Part shown: positions 1 to 10,259 of the stretch, piece after piece
Position numbering within the stretch: position 1 is the stretch's first letter
Layout: every line of letters begins with the position of its first letter
Assembly (NCBI RefSeq): GCF_030063135.1
Contig: NZ_JASISO010000001.1
Location: 11,868 to 75,867, forward strand
DNA length: 64,000 nucleotides
Direction: 5' to 3'
From: Streptomyces sp. G-G2
Lineage (GTDB): Bacteria > Actinomycetota > Actinomycetes > Streptomycetales > Streptomycetaceae
Made by a program: the position numbers and the translations under genes
The notes under the pieces: model-generated
Database searches by the model: none
What the model was told of the DNA's origin: nothing
Seen by the model: the letters and a program-made list of their open reading frames with translations, nothing else

Positions 1-63
1 GTGAGAGGCCCGCGCCTTGACCCGGGCGGGGGCAACCCCGGCGGCCTGCCGCTCGGTCGCGCC

Positions 64-257
64 TCAGCAGCAGCGGAAGCCCTCGCGGGGGTCCGCCTCG
101 CGGGAGTCGGTGCGGGCGCGCTCGAAGGCGCGGCGGGTCGGGACCTGGGCGTGCGGGTCGTGGGAGCGGGCGTGGGCGATGTAGCGGTCGTACGCCGCCT
201 CGCCCGAGAACTCGCGCACGTAGAACCGGATCCGGCCCAGGGCCCGCCGTACGGCGC

Positions 258-261
<4 letters not shown>
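64..261 (-). CDS. YbdD/YjiX family (DUF466) small protein
   Basis: A 65-residue protein rich in Arg and Asp with the motif FSGEAAYDRYIAHAR, typical of the DUF466 (YbdD/YjiX) family. The GTG start overlaps the cstA stop codon (GTGA), so the two genes are translationally coupled. Family members sit directly downstream of CstA/BtsT-type pyruvate transporters in many bacteria, and in E. coli YbdD is needed for CstA-dependent pyruvate uptake. The same accessory role is inferred here. The Cys-Cys near the C-terminus is also seen in relatives. Confidence 0.85.
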
Positions 262-2465
<2,204 letters not shown>

Positions 2466-2635
2466 CCTCGTCCCCTCGTTGATCAGCTGCGTGAGCGCAG
2501 GGAATCTACGGGGACCGCCCGGTGAACGAAAGCCCCCGTCCGCATAGCGGTACGGAGTCAACTACGGTTCTGCGGACCGGTCGACGGTCTCGGGCGTCGA
2601 ACGTATAACGATGGCCGCGGCCGTGGCTCGGGAAC

Positions 2636-2765
2636 GCGCGACGGCGATGCGCGACGGTGACGTAAGGCGGCGATGCGCAGGGGTGAGGTAAGGCGGCGAT
2701 GCGCAGCGGTGGGGTGCCACCGTGACGCTCAGCGGTGGGGTGCCACCGCGACGCGCGAGGGCGCG
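2636..2765. repeat. degenerate 26-bp tandem repeat in the cstA-dasR gap
   Basis: The 356-base gap between the cstA start and the dasR stop holds no credible gene. It contains about five degenerate 26-bp units. Two adjacent units share the 19-mer GTAAGGCGGCGATGCGCAG (2662 and 2688), and the next pair shares CAGCGGTGGGGTGCCACCG (2704 and 2730). No terminator-like perfect hairpin was found for dasR in this stretch. Confidence 0.75.
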
Positions 2766-2821
2766 TGTGGTGCGAACGTGCACCGGGAACGCGCGAACGG
2801 TCGCCGCGTTCCCGGCCGTGA

Positions 2822-3586
2822 TCAGACCGCGGGCCGCTTGAGGCGCGCGACGAACTTGTAGCGGTCGCCCCGGTACACCGAGCGCACCCACTCCACGGGC
2901 TCCCCCTCGGCGTCCAGGGAGTGCCGCGAGAGCATCAGCATCGGCAGCCCGACGTCGGTGCCCAGCAGCCCCGCCTCGCGCGGGGTCGCCAGCGAGGTCT
3001 CGATGGTCTCCTCCGCCTCCGCGAGCCGTACGTCGTACACCTCGGCGAGGGCGGTGTAGAGAGAGGTGTACTTGACCAGCGAGCGGCGCAGCGCGGGGAA
3101 GCGCTTGGCCGAAAGGTGCGTGGTCTCGATGGCCATCGGCTCGCCGCTCGCCAGGCGCAGCCGCTCGATGCGCAGGACCCGGCCGCCGGTGGTGATCTTG
3201 AGCAGTCCGGCGAGGGTGTCGTCGGCCGTCACGTAGCCGATGTCCAGGAGCTGGGACGTGGGTTCCAGGCCCTGCGCCCGCATGTCCTCCGTATAGGAGG
3301 AGAGTTGCAGGGGCTGGGAGACCTTGGGCTTGGCGACGAAAGTGCCCTTGCCCTGGATGCGCTCCAGGCGCCCCTCGACCACCAGCTCCTGCAGCGCCTG
3401 GCGGACGGTGGTCCGCGAGGTGTCGAACTCGGCCGCCAGGGTGCGCTCCGGGGGTACCGGGGTGCCGGGCGGCAGGGTTTCGGTCATGTCGAGCAAGTGC
3501 CGCTTGAGCCGGTAGTACTTGGGCACGCGCGCGGTGCGGGTGGCTGCCCCGCCTTCCGGCTCCGTGGTCGCCCCTTCGGTGGCCAT
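2822..3586 (-). CDS. dasR: GntR/HutC-family regulator DasR
   Basis: 254 residues when started at the ATG at 3586, which has a GGAAGG SD sequence 9 nt upstream. This matches the remembered length of S. coelicolor DasR. A GTG 13 codons upstream (3625) has an even better GGAGG and could be an alternative start. The N-terminal winged helix-turn-helix contains [20 protein letters not shown], followed by a UTRA effector domain. DasR represses GlcNAc and chitin uptake genes, links nutrient status to development and antibiotic production, and is released by GlcN-6-P or GlcNAc-6-P. It is divergent from dasA, with operator-like sites between them. Confidence 0.95.
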   Translation of the reverse strand: MATEGATTEPEGGAATRTARVPKYYRLKRHLLDMTETLPPGTPVPPERTLAAEFDTSRTTVRQALQELVVEGRLERIQGKGTFVAKPKVSQPLQLSSYTEDMRAQGLEPTSQLLDIGYVTADDTLAGLLKITTGGRVLRIERLRLASGEPMAIETTHLSAKRFPALRRSLVKYTSLYTALAEVYDVRLAEAEETIETSLATPREAGLLGTDVGLPMLMLSRHSLDAEGEPVEWVRSVYRGDRYKFVARLKRPAV

Positions 3587-3745
3587 CGCCGCCCGCCTTC
3601 CAGACTCCAGTTTCGCTGCCGTCACCGGCTCCTCCGATATGTGCGGTCACATCGTGACACGGGCCGCGGGGCTGGCCTCGCCCCCACCACAGGTGTCGGT
3701 CCGGTAACGGACCGAGCACCCGCTCATTAGACCCTTGACACCCCT

Positions 3746-3761
3746 AAAGGTCTAGGCCAAG
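3746..3761. promoter_or_regulatory. DasR operator (dre) 1 upstream of dasA
   Basis: The site AAAGGTCTAGGCCAAG carries the GGTCTAGnCC core of the dre consensus. It lies 132 nt before the dasA start and exactly 24 bp upstream of the second site. Function is inferred from resemblance to known dre sites. Confidence 0.7.
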
Positions 3762-3769
3762 CTCCCGTT

Positions 3770-3785
3770 ACTGGTCTAAACCAAT
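3770..3785. promoter_or_regulatory. DasR operator (dre) 2 upstream of dasA
   Basis: The site ACTGGTCTAAACCAAT is a close match to the 16-bp dre palindrome (TGGTCTAGACCA core, one change). It is in the dasR-dasA intergenic region, where DasR control of the transporter operon is expected. Confidence 0.85.
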
Positions 3786-3877
3786 ATGGATCAGATCCCG
3801 GCCCCACGTGCAGTACTTCGCGTATGTCACCGCGGCGGGCAAGGGAAGTGCAGGCAGGCATCCCTGAGGAGGGTGGC

Positions 3878-5161
3878 GTGAAGCGCAAGCTCATCGCGGC
3901 GGTTGGAGTCGCGGGCATGGTTATCGGCCTGGCGGCGTGCGGTGGCTCCGACAGTAAGGGGGGCACCGAGACCGACAAGGCTTCCGGTGCCAAGGAGCTG
4001 ACCGTCTGGTTGACGGTTGACGCCCAGAACAACTGGCCGGAGCTGGTGAAGGCGGCCGACGACGCGATTGTCGCGAAGCACCCCGGCCTCACGATCAAGC
4101 ACGAGTACTACGGCTGGCCGGACAAGAACGCCAAGCTGGACGCCGTACTGGCTACGGACAAGGCCCCGGACGTTGTCGAAATGGGCAACTCCGAGATGAT
4201 CGGCTACACGTCGACCGGCGCCTTCGCCGAGCTCGACGCGTCGAAGTTCGAGAACTCCGGCACCTGGCTGGACGCCCTCAAGGAATCCGTCACCTACGAC
4301 GGCAAGAACTACGGCGTCCCCTACTACGCCGGTGGCCGTGTCGGCACCTGGCGCAAGGACCTCGCCGCCGAGGTGGGCGTCACCGCCGCCCCGAAGAGCT
4401 GGGCCGACCTGACCGGCGCCCTGGACAAGATCCAGACCGCCAAGGGCGACAAGTTCAGCGCGCTGTACCAGCCTTCGCCGGACTGGTACGCCGCGATGTC
4501 CTTCGTCTACGACGCGAGCGGCAGCATCGCCAAGAAGGACGGCGACAAGTGGAAGGCGAACCTGTCTTCCCCCGAGTCGCTGAAGGGGCTCAAGCAGTAC
4601 AAGGAGCTCCTCGACAAGTACATGCACGCGGACAAGACCAAGGACGAGTCGGACCGTCCGGTCGTCTTCGGCCAGGGCAACTCCGCCGCGATCTTCTCGG
4701 CCGGCTGGGAGGGCGCCGACGCCGCGAAGAACGACAAGGTGGGCGGGCTCAAGGACAAGATCGAGACCTTCGTGATGCCCGGCCCGAACGGCAAGGCCCT
4801 GCCGGTCTTCCTCGGTGGCTCGGACCTCGCGGTCCCGTCCAAGTCCAAGGCCAAGGACGTCGCGGCCGAGTGGATCGGCGTCTTCACCGGCGCCCAGGGC
4901 CAGAAGGGCCTGGTCGCCAAGGGCAACCTGCCCAACAACAAGACGGACCTCGCTCCGCTGAAGGCCGACCCGAAGACCCAGGTCTCGGCCACCGCCGCCG
5001 AGTCCTCCTGGTTCGTCCCGACCGCTCCCGGCTGGGGCCAGGTCGAGAAGGGCAAGCTCCTGCAGACGATGCTCGCGGAGATCGGTACCGGCAAGAAGAC
5101 GGTCGAGGCCGCGGCGAAGGACGCCGACGCCGCGATCGACAAGGTCATCAACACCAAGTGA
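3878..5161 (+). CDS. dasA: chitobiose ABC transporter substrate-binding lipoprotein DasA
   Basis: 427 residues from a GTG preceded by GAGGAGG. The signal peptide ends in the lipobox LAAC with the lipidated Cys at residue 21. The rest is an extracellular solute-binding family 1 protein that in Streptomyces captures N,N'-diacetylchitobiose and delivers it to DasBC. It is the first gene of the dasABC-hexosaminidase cluster, directly behind two dre sites. A strong hairpin follows the stop codon and may set DasA in excess over the permeases. Confidence 0.95.
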   Translation: MKRKLIAAVGVAGMVIGLAACGGSDSKGGTETDKASGAKELTVWLTVDAQNNWPELVKAADDAIVAKHPGLTIKHEYYGWPDKNAKLDAVLATDKAPDVVEMGNSEMIGYTSTGAFAELDASKFENSGTWLDALKESVTYDGKNYGVPYYAGGRVGTWRKDLAAEVGVTAAPKSWADLTGALDKIQTAKGDKFSALYQPSPDWYAAMSFVYDASGSIAKKDGDKWKANLSSPESLKGLKQYKELLDKYMHADKTKDESDRPVVFGQGNSAAIFSAGWEGADAAKNDKVGGLKDKIETFVMPGPNGKALPVFLGGSDLAVPSKSKAKDVAAEWIGVFTGAQGQKGLVAKGNLPNNKTDLAPLKADPKTQVSATAAESSWFVPTAPGWGQVEKGKLLQTMLAEIGTGKKTVEAAAKDADAAIDKVINTK

Positions 5162-5170
5162 CCTGAAGTG

Positions 5171-5199
5171 CAGGGCCCCGCCGGATCGGCGGGGCCCTG
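5171..5199 (+). terminator. intercistronic hairpin between dasA and dasB
   Basis: A perfect 13-bp stem (CAGGGCCCCGCCG with its complement) and a 3-nt loop start 9 nt after the dasA stop and end 36 nt before dasB. There is no U-run. Partial termination or mRNA stabilisation would give more binding protein than permease. Confidence 0.8.
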
Positions 5200-5235
5200 C
5201 TGGCCGTCAAGAGAGGGACCCCCGAGGAGCACGCG

Positions 5236-6234
5236 ATGAGTGCCGCACAGACAACCACCGCCGACCTGCCGTCGGCGAAGCAGAAGCCTTCCACCGCGGT
5301 GAAGGCCGGGAACACGGGCGAGCCGGGGAAGACGGGCTCCCGCAAGGGTCCCGGATCCACTCCCTGGCTGCTGCTGGCCCCCTGCCTGCTGATCATCGCC
5401 CTGGTGATGGGGTACCCCCTCTTCAGGCTCGTCTCGCTCTCGTTCCAGAGCTTCGGCAAGTCCGAGCTGTGGGGCTTCAAGGAAGCCCGGTTCGTGGGCT
5501 TCGACAATTTCTCGAAGGTCCTCGGCGACGGGGTCTTCTGGACCGTGGTCCTGCGTACGGTGATCTTCGCGGCCGGGGCGGTCATTCTGACCATGGTCAT
5601 CGGCATGCTGATCGCCCTGCTGCTCCAGAAGGTCTCCGGCTGGGTCAAGGCCCTCATCAACATCGCCCTGGTGGCGAGCTGGGGCATGCCGATCATCGTC
5701 GCCACCGCCGTCTTCAAGTGGCTGTTCGACGCCGGCTACGGCGTCCTCAACTACCTGTTGAGCAAGCTGCCCGGCGTGGACATGATCGGGCACAACTGGT
5801 TCGCCAGCGGCCCCGAGGGCCTCGCGGTGATCATGCTCCTGGTGGTCTGGGGCGCGGTGCCCTTCGTGGTCATCACCCTCAGCGCGGGCCTGACGCAGGT
5901 GCCCAAGGAGCTGGAGGAGGCCGCGCGCCTCGACGGCGCCGGCGCCTGGGGTGTCTTCCGGCACGTCACCCTGCCCATCCTGAAGCCGATCCTCGTCATG
6001 CTGACGACCCTCTCGGTGATCTGGGACATGGGTGTCTTCCCGCAGGTCTTCGTGATGCGCAACGGCAACCCCGAGGCCGAGTTCCAGCTGCTGACGACCT
6101 ACTCCTACCAGCAGGCCTTCGTGGTCAACGACTACTCGGGCGGCTCCGCCATCGCCCTGGTGACCGTCCTGCTGCTGCTCGGAGTGGTCGCCGTCTACAT
6201 GCGCCAGATGCTCAAGATCGGAGAGGTGGAATGA
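5236..6234 (+). CDS. dasB: chitobiose ABC transporter permease DasB
   Basis: 332 residues with a Ser/Thr/Lys-rich cytoplasmic N-terminus and six predicted membrane segments. The EAA loop is present as EEAARLDGAGAW, the contact site for the shared ATPase (MsiK in Streptomyces, not encoded here). The ATG follows GAGGAG at good spacing. The stop overlaps the dasC start (ATGA), which indicates coupled translation. Confidence 0.94.
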   Translation: MSAAQTTTADLPSAKQKPSTAVKAGNTGEPGKTGSRKGPGSTPWLLLAPCLLIIALVMGYPLFRLVSLSFQSFGKSELWGFKEARFVGFDNFSKVLGDGVFWTVVLRTVIFAAGAVILTMVIGMLIALLLQKVSGWVKALINIALVASWGMPIIVATAVFKWLFDAGYGVLNYLLSKLPGVDMIGHNWFASGPEGLAVIMLLVVWGAVPFVVITLSAGLTQVPKELEEAARLDGAGAWGVFRHVTLPILKPILVMLTTLSVIWDMGVFPQVFVMRNGNPEAEFQLLTTYSYQQAFVVNDYSGGSAIALVTVLLLLGVVAVYMRQMLKIGEVE

Positions 6235-7118
6235 CCGCCACCACCGCGCCGCCCGCCGCGACCCCGCCCGTCGCCCGCCGCGTCCCGAAGGCGAAGACGA
6301 GGAAGAAGTCCAAGCTCGGCTGGAACCTGTCCGGCCTGCTGGTCTTCGCCATCGTGGGCTTCCCGGTCTACTGGATGCTCAACACGGCCTTCAAGCCGGA
6401 GAAGGACGCGATCGACCCGCATCCGCGCTTCTTCCCGACCACCTTCACGCTGGAGAACTTCAAGCGCGCCCTGGAGATCTCCGACTTCTGGGGGCCGGTC
6501 GGCCGGAGCCTGATCGTCTCCTCGGTCGTGGTCGTCATCGGCATCGTGGTCGGCATGCTGGCGGCGCTGGCCATCTCCCGGTTCGCGTTCCGCGGCCGCA
6601 AGATCGTCATCGTCGGCATCCTGGCCGTCCAGATGATCCCGCTGGTCGCCATGATCATCCCGGTCTTCCTGCTGCTGAACGACCTCGGGCAGTACGACAA
6701 GCTCACCGGCCTGATCATCACCTACCTGACCTTCATCCTGCCCTTCACCGTCTGGACGTTGCGCGGCTTCATCGTCAACATCCCGAAGGAGCTGGAAGAA
6801 GCGGCCCTGGTCGACGGCTGCACCCCGACCGGCGCCTTCATCCGCGTGGTCTTCCCGCTGCTCGCCCCCGGCATGGTCGCCACCTCCGTCTACGGCTTCA
6901 TCCAGGCGTGGAACGAGTACCTCTACGCCCTGATGCTGATGAGCCAGCAGAACCAGACGGCCACCGTCTGGCTCGGCAACTTCACCACCAAGCACGGCAC
7001 CGAATTCGCGCCGATGATGGCGGGCTCCACCATGATGGCGCTCCCGATCGTCGTGCTGTTCCTCATCGTCCAGCGGAAGATGGCCGCGGGTCTCACCGCC
7101 GGCGCTGTGAAGGGATAA
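6231..7118 (+). CDS. dasC: chitobiose ABC transporter permease DasC
   Basis: 295 residues. The start is the ATG overlapping the dasB stop. A basic N-terminus is followed by six hydrophobic segments, and the EAA motif reads EEAALVDGCTPTGAF. It is a MalG-type inner-membrane permease forming the channel with DasB. No ATPase gene is present in the cluster, as expected if the multi-operon ATPase MsiK energises it. Confidence 0.94.
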   Translation: MTATTAPPAATPPVARRVPKAKTRKKSKLGWNLSGLLVFAIVGFPVYWMLNTAFKPEKDAIDPHPRFFPTTFTLENFKRALEISDFWGPVGRSLIVSSVVVVIGIVVGMLAALAISRFAFRGRKIVIVGILAVQMIPLVAMIIPVFLLLNDLGQYDKLTGLIITYLTFILPFTVWTLRGFIVNIPKELEEAALVDGCTPTGAFIRVVFPLLAPGMVATSVYGFIQAWNEYLYALMLMSQQNQTATVWLGNFTTKHGTEFAPMMAGSTMMALPIVVLFLIVQRKMAAGLTAGAVKG

Positions 7119-7125
7119 CGGCCCC

Positions 7126-8616
7126 ATGACTGTCCTCGCGCACCGCACCGATACGGTCACCCGCGACGCCCTCGCGGTCCTCCAGCCCGGCTTCGAAGGC
7201 ACCACCGCCCCCGCGTGGCTGCTGCGCCGGGTCGGCGAAGGCCTCGCCTCCGTGGGCCTCTTCGGCCGCAACGTCGCCTCGGCCGAACAGCTCGCCGTGC
7301 TCACCGCCCAGCTGCGGGCCGAGCGGGACGACGTGCTCGTCGCCATCGACGAGGAAGGCGGCGACGTCACGCGCCTGGAGGTCCGGGGCGGCTCGTCCTT
7401 CCCCGGCAACCTCGCCCTCGGCGCCGTCGACGACACTAGGCTCACCCGCGACGTCGCCCGTGAACTGGGCCGCCGCCTCGCTGAATGCGGGGTGAACCTC
7501 AACTGGGCCCCGTCCGCTGACGTCAACTCCAACCCGGACAACCCGGTCATCGGCGTACGGTCCTTCGGCGCGGACACCCACCTCGCGGCCCGGCACACCG
7601 CCGCCTACGTCGAGGGGCTCCAGGCCTCCGGAGTCGCCGCCTGCACCAAGCACTTCCCCGGGCACGGCGACACCAACGTCGACTCCCACCACGCGATGCC
7701 CCGCATCGACGCGGACCTCGACACCCTCTACGCCCGCGAACTGGTCCCCTTCAAGGCAGCCGTCGCCGCCGGGACCAAGGCCGTGATGAGCGCGCACATC
7801 CTGGTGCCCGCGCTCGACCCCGACCGGCCCGCCACCCTGAGCCCGCAGATCCTCACCGGCCTGCTGCGCAAGGAACTCGGCTACGAGGGCCTGATCATCA
7901 CCGACGGCATGGAGATGAACGCCATCGCCGGTACGTACGGCATCGAGCGCGGCACCGTGCTCGCCATCGCGGCGGGCGCCGACGCGATCTGTGTCGGCGG
8001 CGGCCTCGCCGACGAAGCGACCGTCCTCGGCCTGCGCGACGCCCTCGTCGACGCCGTGCGCGAGGGCACTCTCCCCGAGGAGCGGCTCGCCGACGCCGCC
8101 GCCCGGGTACGGGCCCTCGCCGGCTGGGCCCGGCAGGGCCGCGGGACCACCGCGCCGGGCGCGCCGCAGGAGGGGAGCGCGCCCGGCATCGGTCTCACGG
8201 CCGCCCGCCGCGCGCTGCGGGTGACCGGCACCCCGGTCCCCGTGGCCAGGCCCTACGTCGCCACCCTGGCCCCCGTCGCGAACAGCGCGGTGGGCGACGA
8301 GACCCCCTGGGGCCTGGCGGCGGCCCTGGCCGCGCTGGTCCCGGACACCGCCTCGGGGACCTTCCCGGAGGGCGCCGCGGCCGCGGAGATCCTGGCTGCC
8401 GCGGGCGCCCGTACGGTCGTCGCCGTGGTCCGCGACGCGCACCGCCACCCGTGGATGACCGCGGCCCTCGACGCGCTCGTCGCGGCCCGGCCCGACACGG
8501 TGGTCGTCGAGATGGGCCTGCCGCGGGCCCGCCCGCGCGGCGCCGTCCACATCGAGACGCACGGTGCGGCGCGGGTCTGCGGCCAGGCGGCGGCAGAGAT
8601 CATCGCGGGGGCCTGA
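7126..8616 (+). CDS. beta-N-acetylhexosaminidase, glycoside hydrolase family 3
   Basis: 496 residues with no signal peptide, so the enzyme is probably intracellular. It carries the NagZ-type GH3 signature KHFPGHGDTNVDSH (175-188, with the acid/base His) and the nucleophile Asp260 in TDGMEM. It would cleave imported chitobiose to GlcNAc, feeding nagA/nagB. It lies 7 nt after dasC, the position of the DasD-type hexosaminidase in Streptomyces. The C-terminal third is less conserved and probably forms the second GH3 domain. Confidence 0.92.
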   Translation: MTVLAHRTDTVTRDALAVLQPGFEGTTAPAWLLRRVGEGLASVGLFGRNVASAEQLAVLTAQLRAERDDVLVAIDEEGGDVTRLEVRGGSSFPGNLALGAVDDTRLTRDVARELGRRLAECGVNLNWAPSADVNSNPDNPVIGVRSFGADTHLAARHTAAYVEGLQASGVAACTKHFPGHGDTNVDSHHAMPRIDADLDTLYARELVPFKAAVAAGTKAVMSAHILVPALDPDRPATLSPQILTGLLRKELGYEGLIITDGMEMNAIAGTYGIERGTVLAIAAGADAICVGGGLADEATVLGLRDALVDAVREGTLPEERLADAAARVRALAGWARQGRGTTAPGAPQEGSAPGIGLTAARRALRVTGTPVPVARPYVATLAPVANSAVGDETPWGLAAALAALVPDTASGTFPEGAAAAEILAAAGARTVVAVVRDAHRHPWMTAALDALVAARPDTVVVEMGLPRARPRGAVHIETHGAARVCGQAAAEIIAGA

Positions 8617-8629
8617 CCAGCCCCGCGTG

Positions 8630-8674
8630 CGCGAAAGGCCGGGCACCCGTCACGGGGGAGCCCGGCCTTTCGCG
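8630..8674. terminator. bidirectional terminator between the hexosaminidase gene and nagB
   Basis: A perfect 15-bp stem (CGCGAAAGGCCGGGC and its complement) with a 15-nt loop. It sits between two convergent genes and serves both directions. The arms give CCTTTCG-type tails rather than U-runs, as usual in Streptomyces. Confidence 0.88.
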
Positions 8675-8695
8675 TGTGCGGGACGATCCCCGGTG

Positions 8696-9481
8696 CTACA
8701 GGCCCTGCCAGGCGGGCTTGTCGGCGAAGGTGTGGCGGAAGTAGTCGGCCAGCTTCAGCTTCGAGGCGGCCGCCTCGTCGACGACGACGGTCGCGTGCCG
8801 GTGCAGTTGGAGCGCGGACGCCGGGACCAGGGCGGAGAGCGGGCCCTCGACGGTCTGCGCGACCGCGTCGGCCTTGCCCTCGCCGGTGGCCAGCAGGACC
8901 AGGTGGCGGGCGTCCAGGATGGTGCCGATGCCCTGGGTGATGACGTGGTGGGGGACCTGGTCTATGTCGTTGTCGAAGAAGCGCGCGTTGTCGACGCGGG
9001 TCCGCTCCGTCAGCGTCTTGATCCGGGTGCGGGAGGCGAGGGAGGAACACGGCTCGTTGAAGCCGATGTGGCCGTCCGTGCCGATGCCGAGCAGCTGGAG
9101 GTCCACCCCGCCCGCCGCGGCGAGGGCCGCGTCGTACGCCTCGCACGCGCCCACGATGTCCTCGGCCGAGCCGTCGGGGCCCATGAAGGACGCCTCGGAC
9201 AGGCCGAGCGGCTCGACGACCTCGCGCAGCACGACGGCGCGGTAGGACTCGGGGTGACCGGCGGGCAGCCCGACGTACTCGTCGAGCTGGCAGATGCGGG
9301 CGCGGGAGGCGTCGACCTCACCGGCCTTGACCTTCGCCGCGAGGGCTTCGTAGATGGGCAGCGGGGTGGAGCCGGTCGCCACTCCGAGCAGCGCGTCGGC
9401 CTTGCGGCGGACGAGGGCCGCCATGGCCTCCGCGATGAGGTCTCCGCCTGCCTTGGCGTCCGGGACGATGACAACTTCCAC
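8696..9481 (-). CDS. nagB: glucosamine-6-phosphate deaminase NagB
   Basis: 261 residues. Characteristic blocks are ATGSTP (35-40, phosphate loop), QLDEY with the catalytic Asp67, and GIGTDGHIGFNEP (132-144). It converts GlcN-6-P to fructose-6-P and ammonia, and so controls the level of the DasR ligand. A dre site lies about 30 nt upstream of the ATG, so DasR repression is expected. Confidence 0.96.
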   Translation of the reverse strand: MEVVIVPDAKAGGDLIAEAMAALVRRKADALLGVATGSTPLPIYEALAAKVKAGEVDASRARICQLDEYVGLPAGHPESYRAVVLREVVEPLGLSEASFMGPDGSAEDIVGACEAYDAALAAAGGVDLQLLGIGTDGHIGFNEPCSSLASRTRIKTLTERTRVDNARFFDNDIDQVPHHVITQGIGTILDARHLVLLATGEGKADAVAQTVEGPLSALVPASALQLHRHATVVVDEAAASKLKLADYFRHTFADKPAWQGL

Positions 9482-9509
9482 GCGGGGCCTGCCGATCTGA
9501 GAAGGTGCG

Positions 9510-9525
9510 TATGGTATAGACCAAT
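9510..9525. promoter_or_regulatory. DasR operator (dre) upstream of nagB
   Basis: The site TATGGTATAGACCAAT (read on the minus strand, ATTGGTCTATACCATA) is a near-complete dre palindrome. It lies about 29 nt before the nagB start, consistent with direct DasR control. Confidence 0.85.
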
Positions 9526-10136
9526 CTAGCAGAGCTGCGCCTTGCTGCCCCTTCCATGGTGAGCGGTTTCCCCCGCCCCGTCCTGCGGAACCGGGCCCGT
9601 GGTGTCGTGCCCCCGGGGGGCGGATCCAGCCTGCCCGGCGTTTGAGGGCCCGCCGGAGGCGTCAGCAGCCTGCCCGGCGATTGAGGGCGGGGAGCGGGCC
9701 GGTGCGCCCGCCCGTGCCTCCGGCGGCGCCTCAAACGCCGGCGGGGCTGGATGTGGGCCGGTGGGGCGGGTGTGGGCTGGCGGGGCCGGAAGGGGGTCGT
9801 CGACGCTGCCGCGGGGGGGCGGGACGGAAGCCCTGGCGCGGTGATCCAGGGCGGGTCGCAGCGGTCGCGCGACGGCGCGATCCGGGCCGAACCGGAATCG
9901 ATGGGCACGTGGCCGGGCCAGAGGCGGCGGGCGGCGTTCCGCGTGCGCGTTCCTCTGGGCCACGGTGCCGGGACAGGACCCTCAGCCCGTCCGGCACCGT
10001 AGCCCGGAGTACTTAACGGCCGGTCGGGTGTGCGGTGCCCGGCGGCCGGTGGGAGGTGCCGACGCGGTCAGGGCAGAACGCGCGGCTTACCTCGATCCGT
10101 CCTCCTGTGCGGGGAGGACGGAAGCTCTTCGGCAAT
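9526..10136. other. gene-free interval upstream of nagB and the histidine kinase gene
   Basis: No coding region with normal composition is visible. Open frames here are Arg/Pro/Gly-rich and coincide with intergenic repeats (9628-9751). Promoters for nagB and for the kinase gene must lie at the two ends. Confidence 0.7.
9628..9751. repeat. Streptomyces intergenic repeat, two direct and one inverted copy
   Basis: Two direct copies begin CAGCCTGCCCGGCG (9628 and 9666). An inverted copy reads CCTCAAACGCCGGCGGGG (from 9729). The same family recurs near 53264 and 62008 in this window, always between genes. Confidence 0.75.
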
Positions 10137-10152
10137 TGTGGACTAGACCAAT
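10137..10152. promoter_or_regulatory. candidate DasR operator upstream of the PdtaS-like kinase gene
   Basis: The site TGTGGACTAGACCAAT has one change in the GGTCTAGACC core. Its minus-strand half-site ATTGGTCTA is identical to that of the nagB site. It lies 107 nt before the kinase start codon. Regulatory function is inferred. Confidence 0.55.
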
Positions 10153-10259
10153 CTGTTCTGTCCATCCAATGGCGGGTACTGCGATCCCGTCACTTCCTCC
10201 AACATTACGCGGACTCCACCGCTCCTGGGTACTCCTGGGTAATCTCCACCGGGGAAGTC

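Noticed and set aside
9526..9963. Possible minus-strand protein upstream of nagB
   Set aside because: It is Pro/Ala/Arg low complexity and coincides with intergenic repeat copies and the nagB operator.
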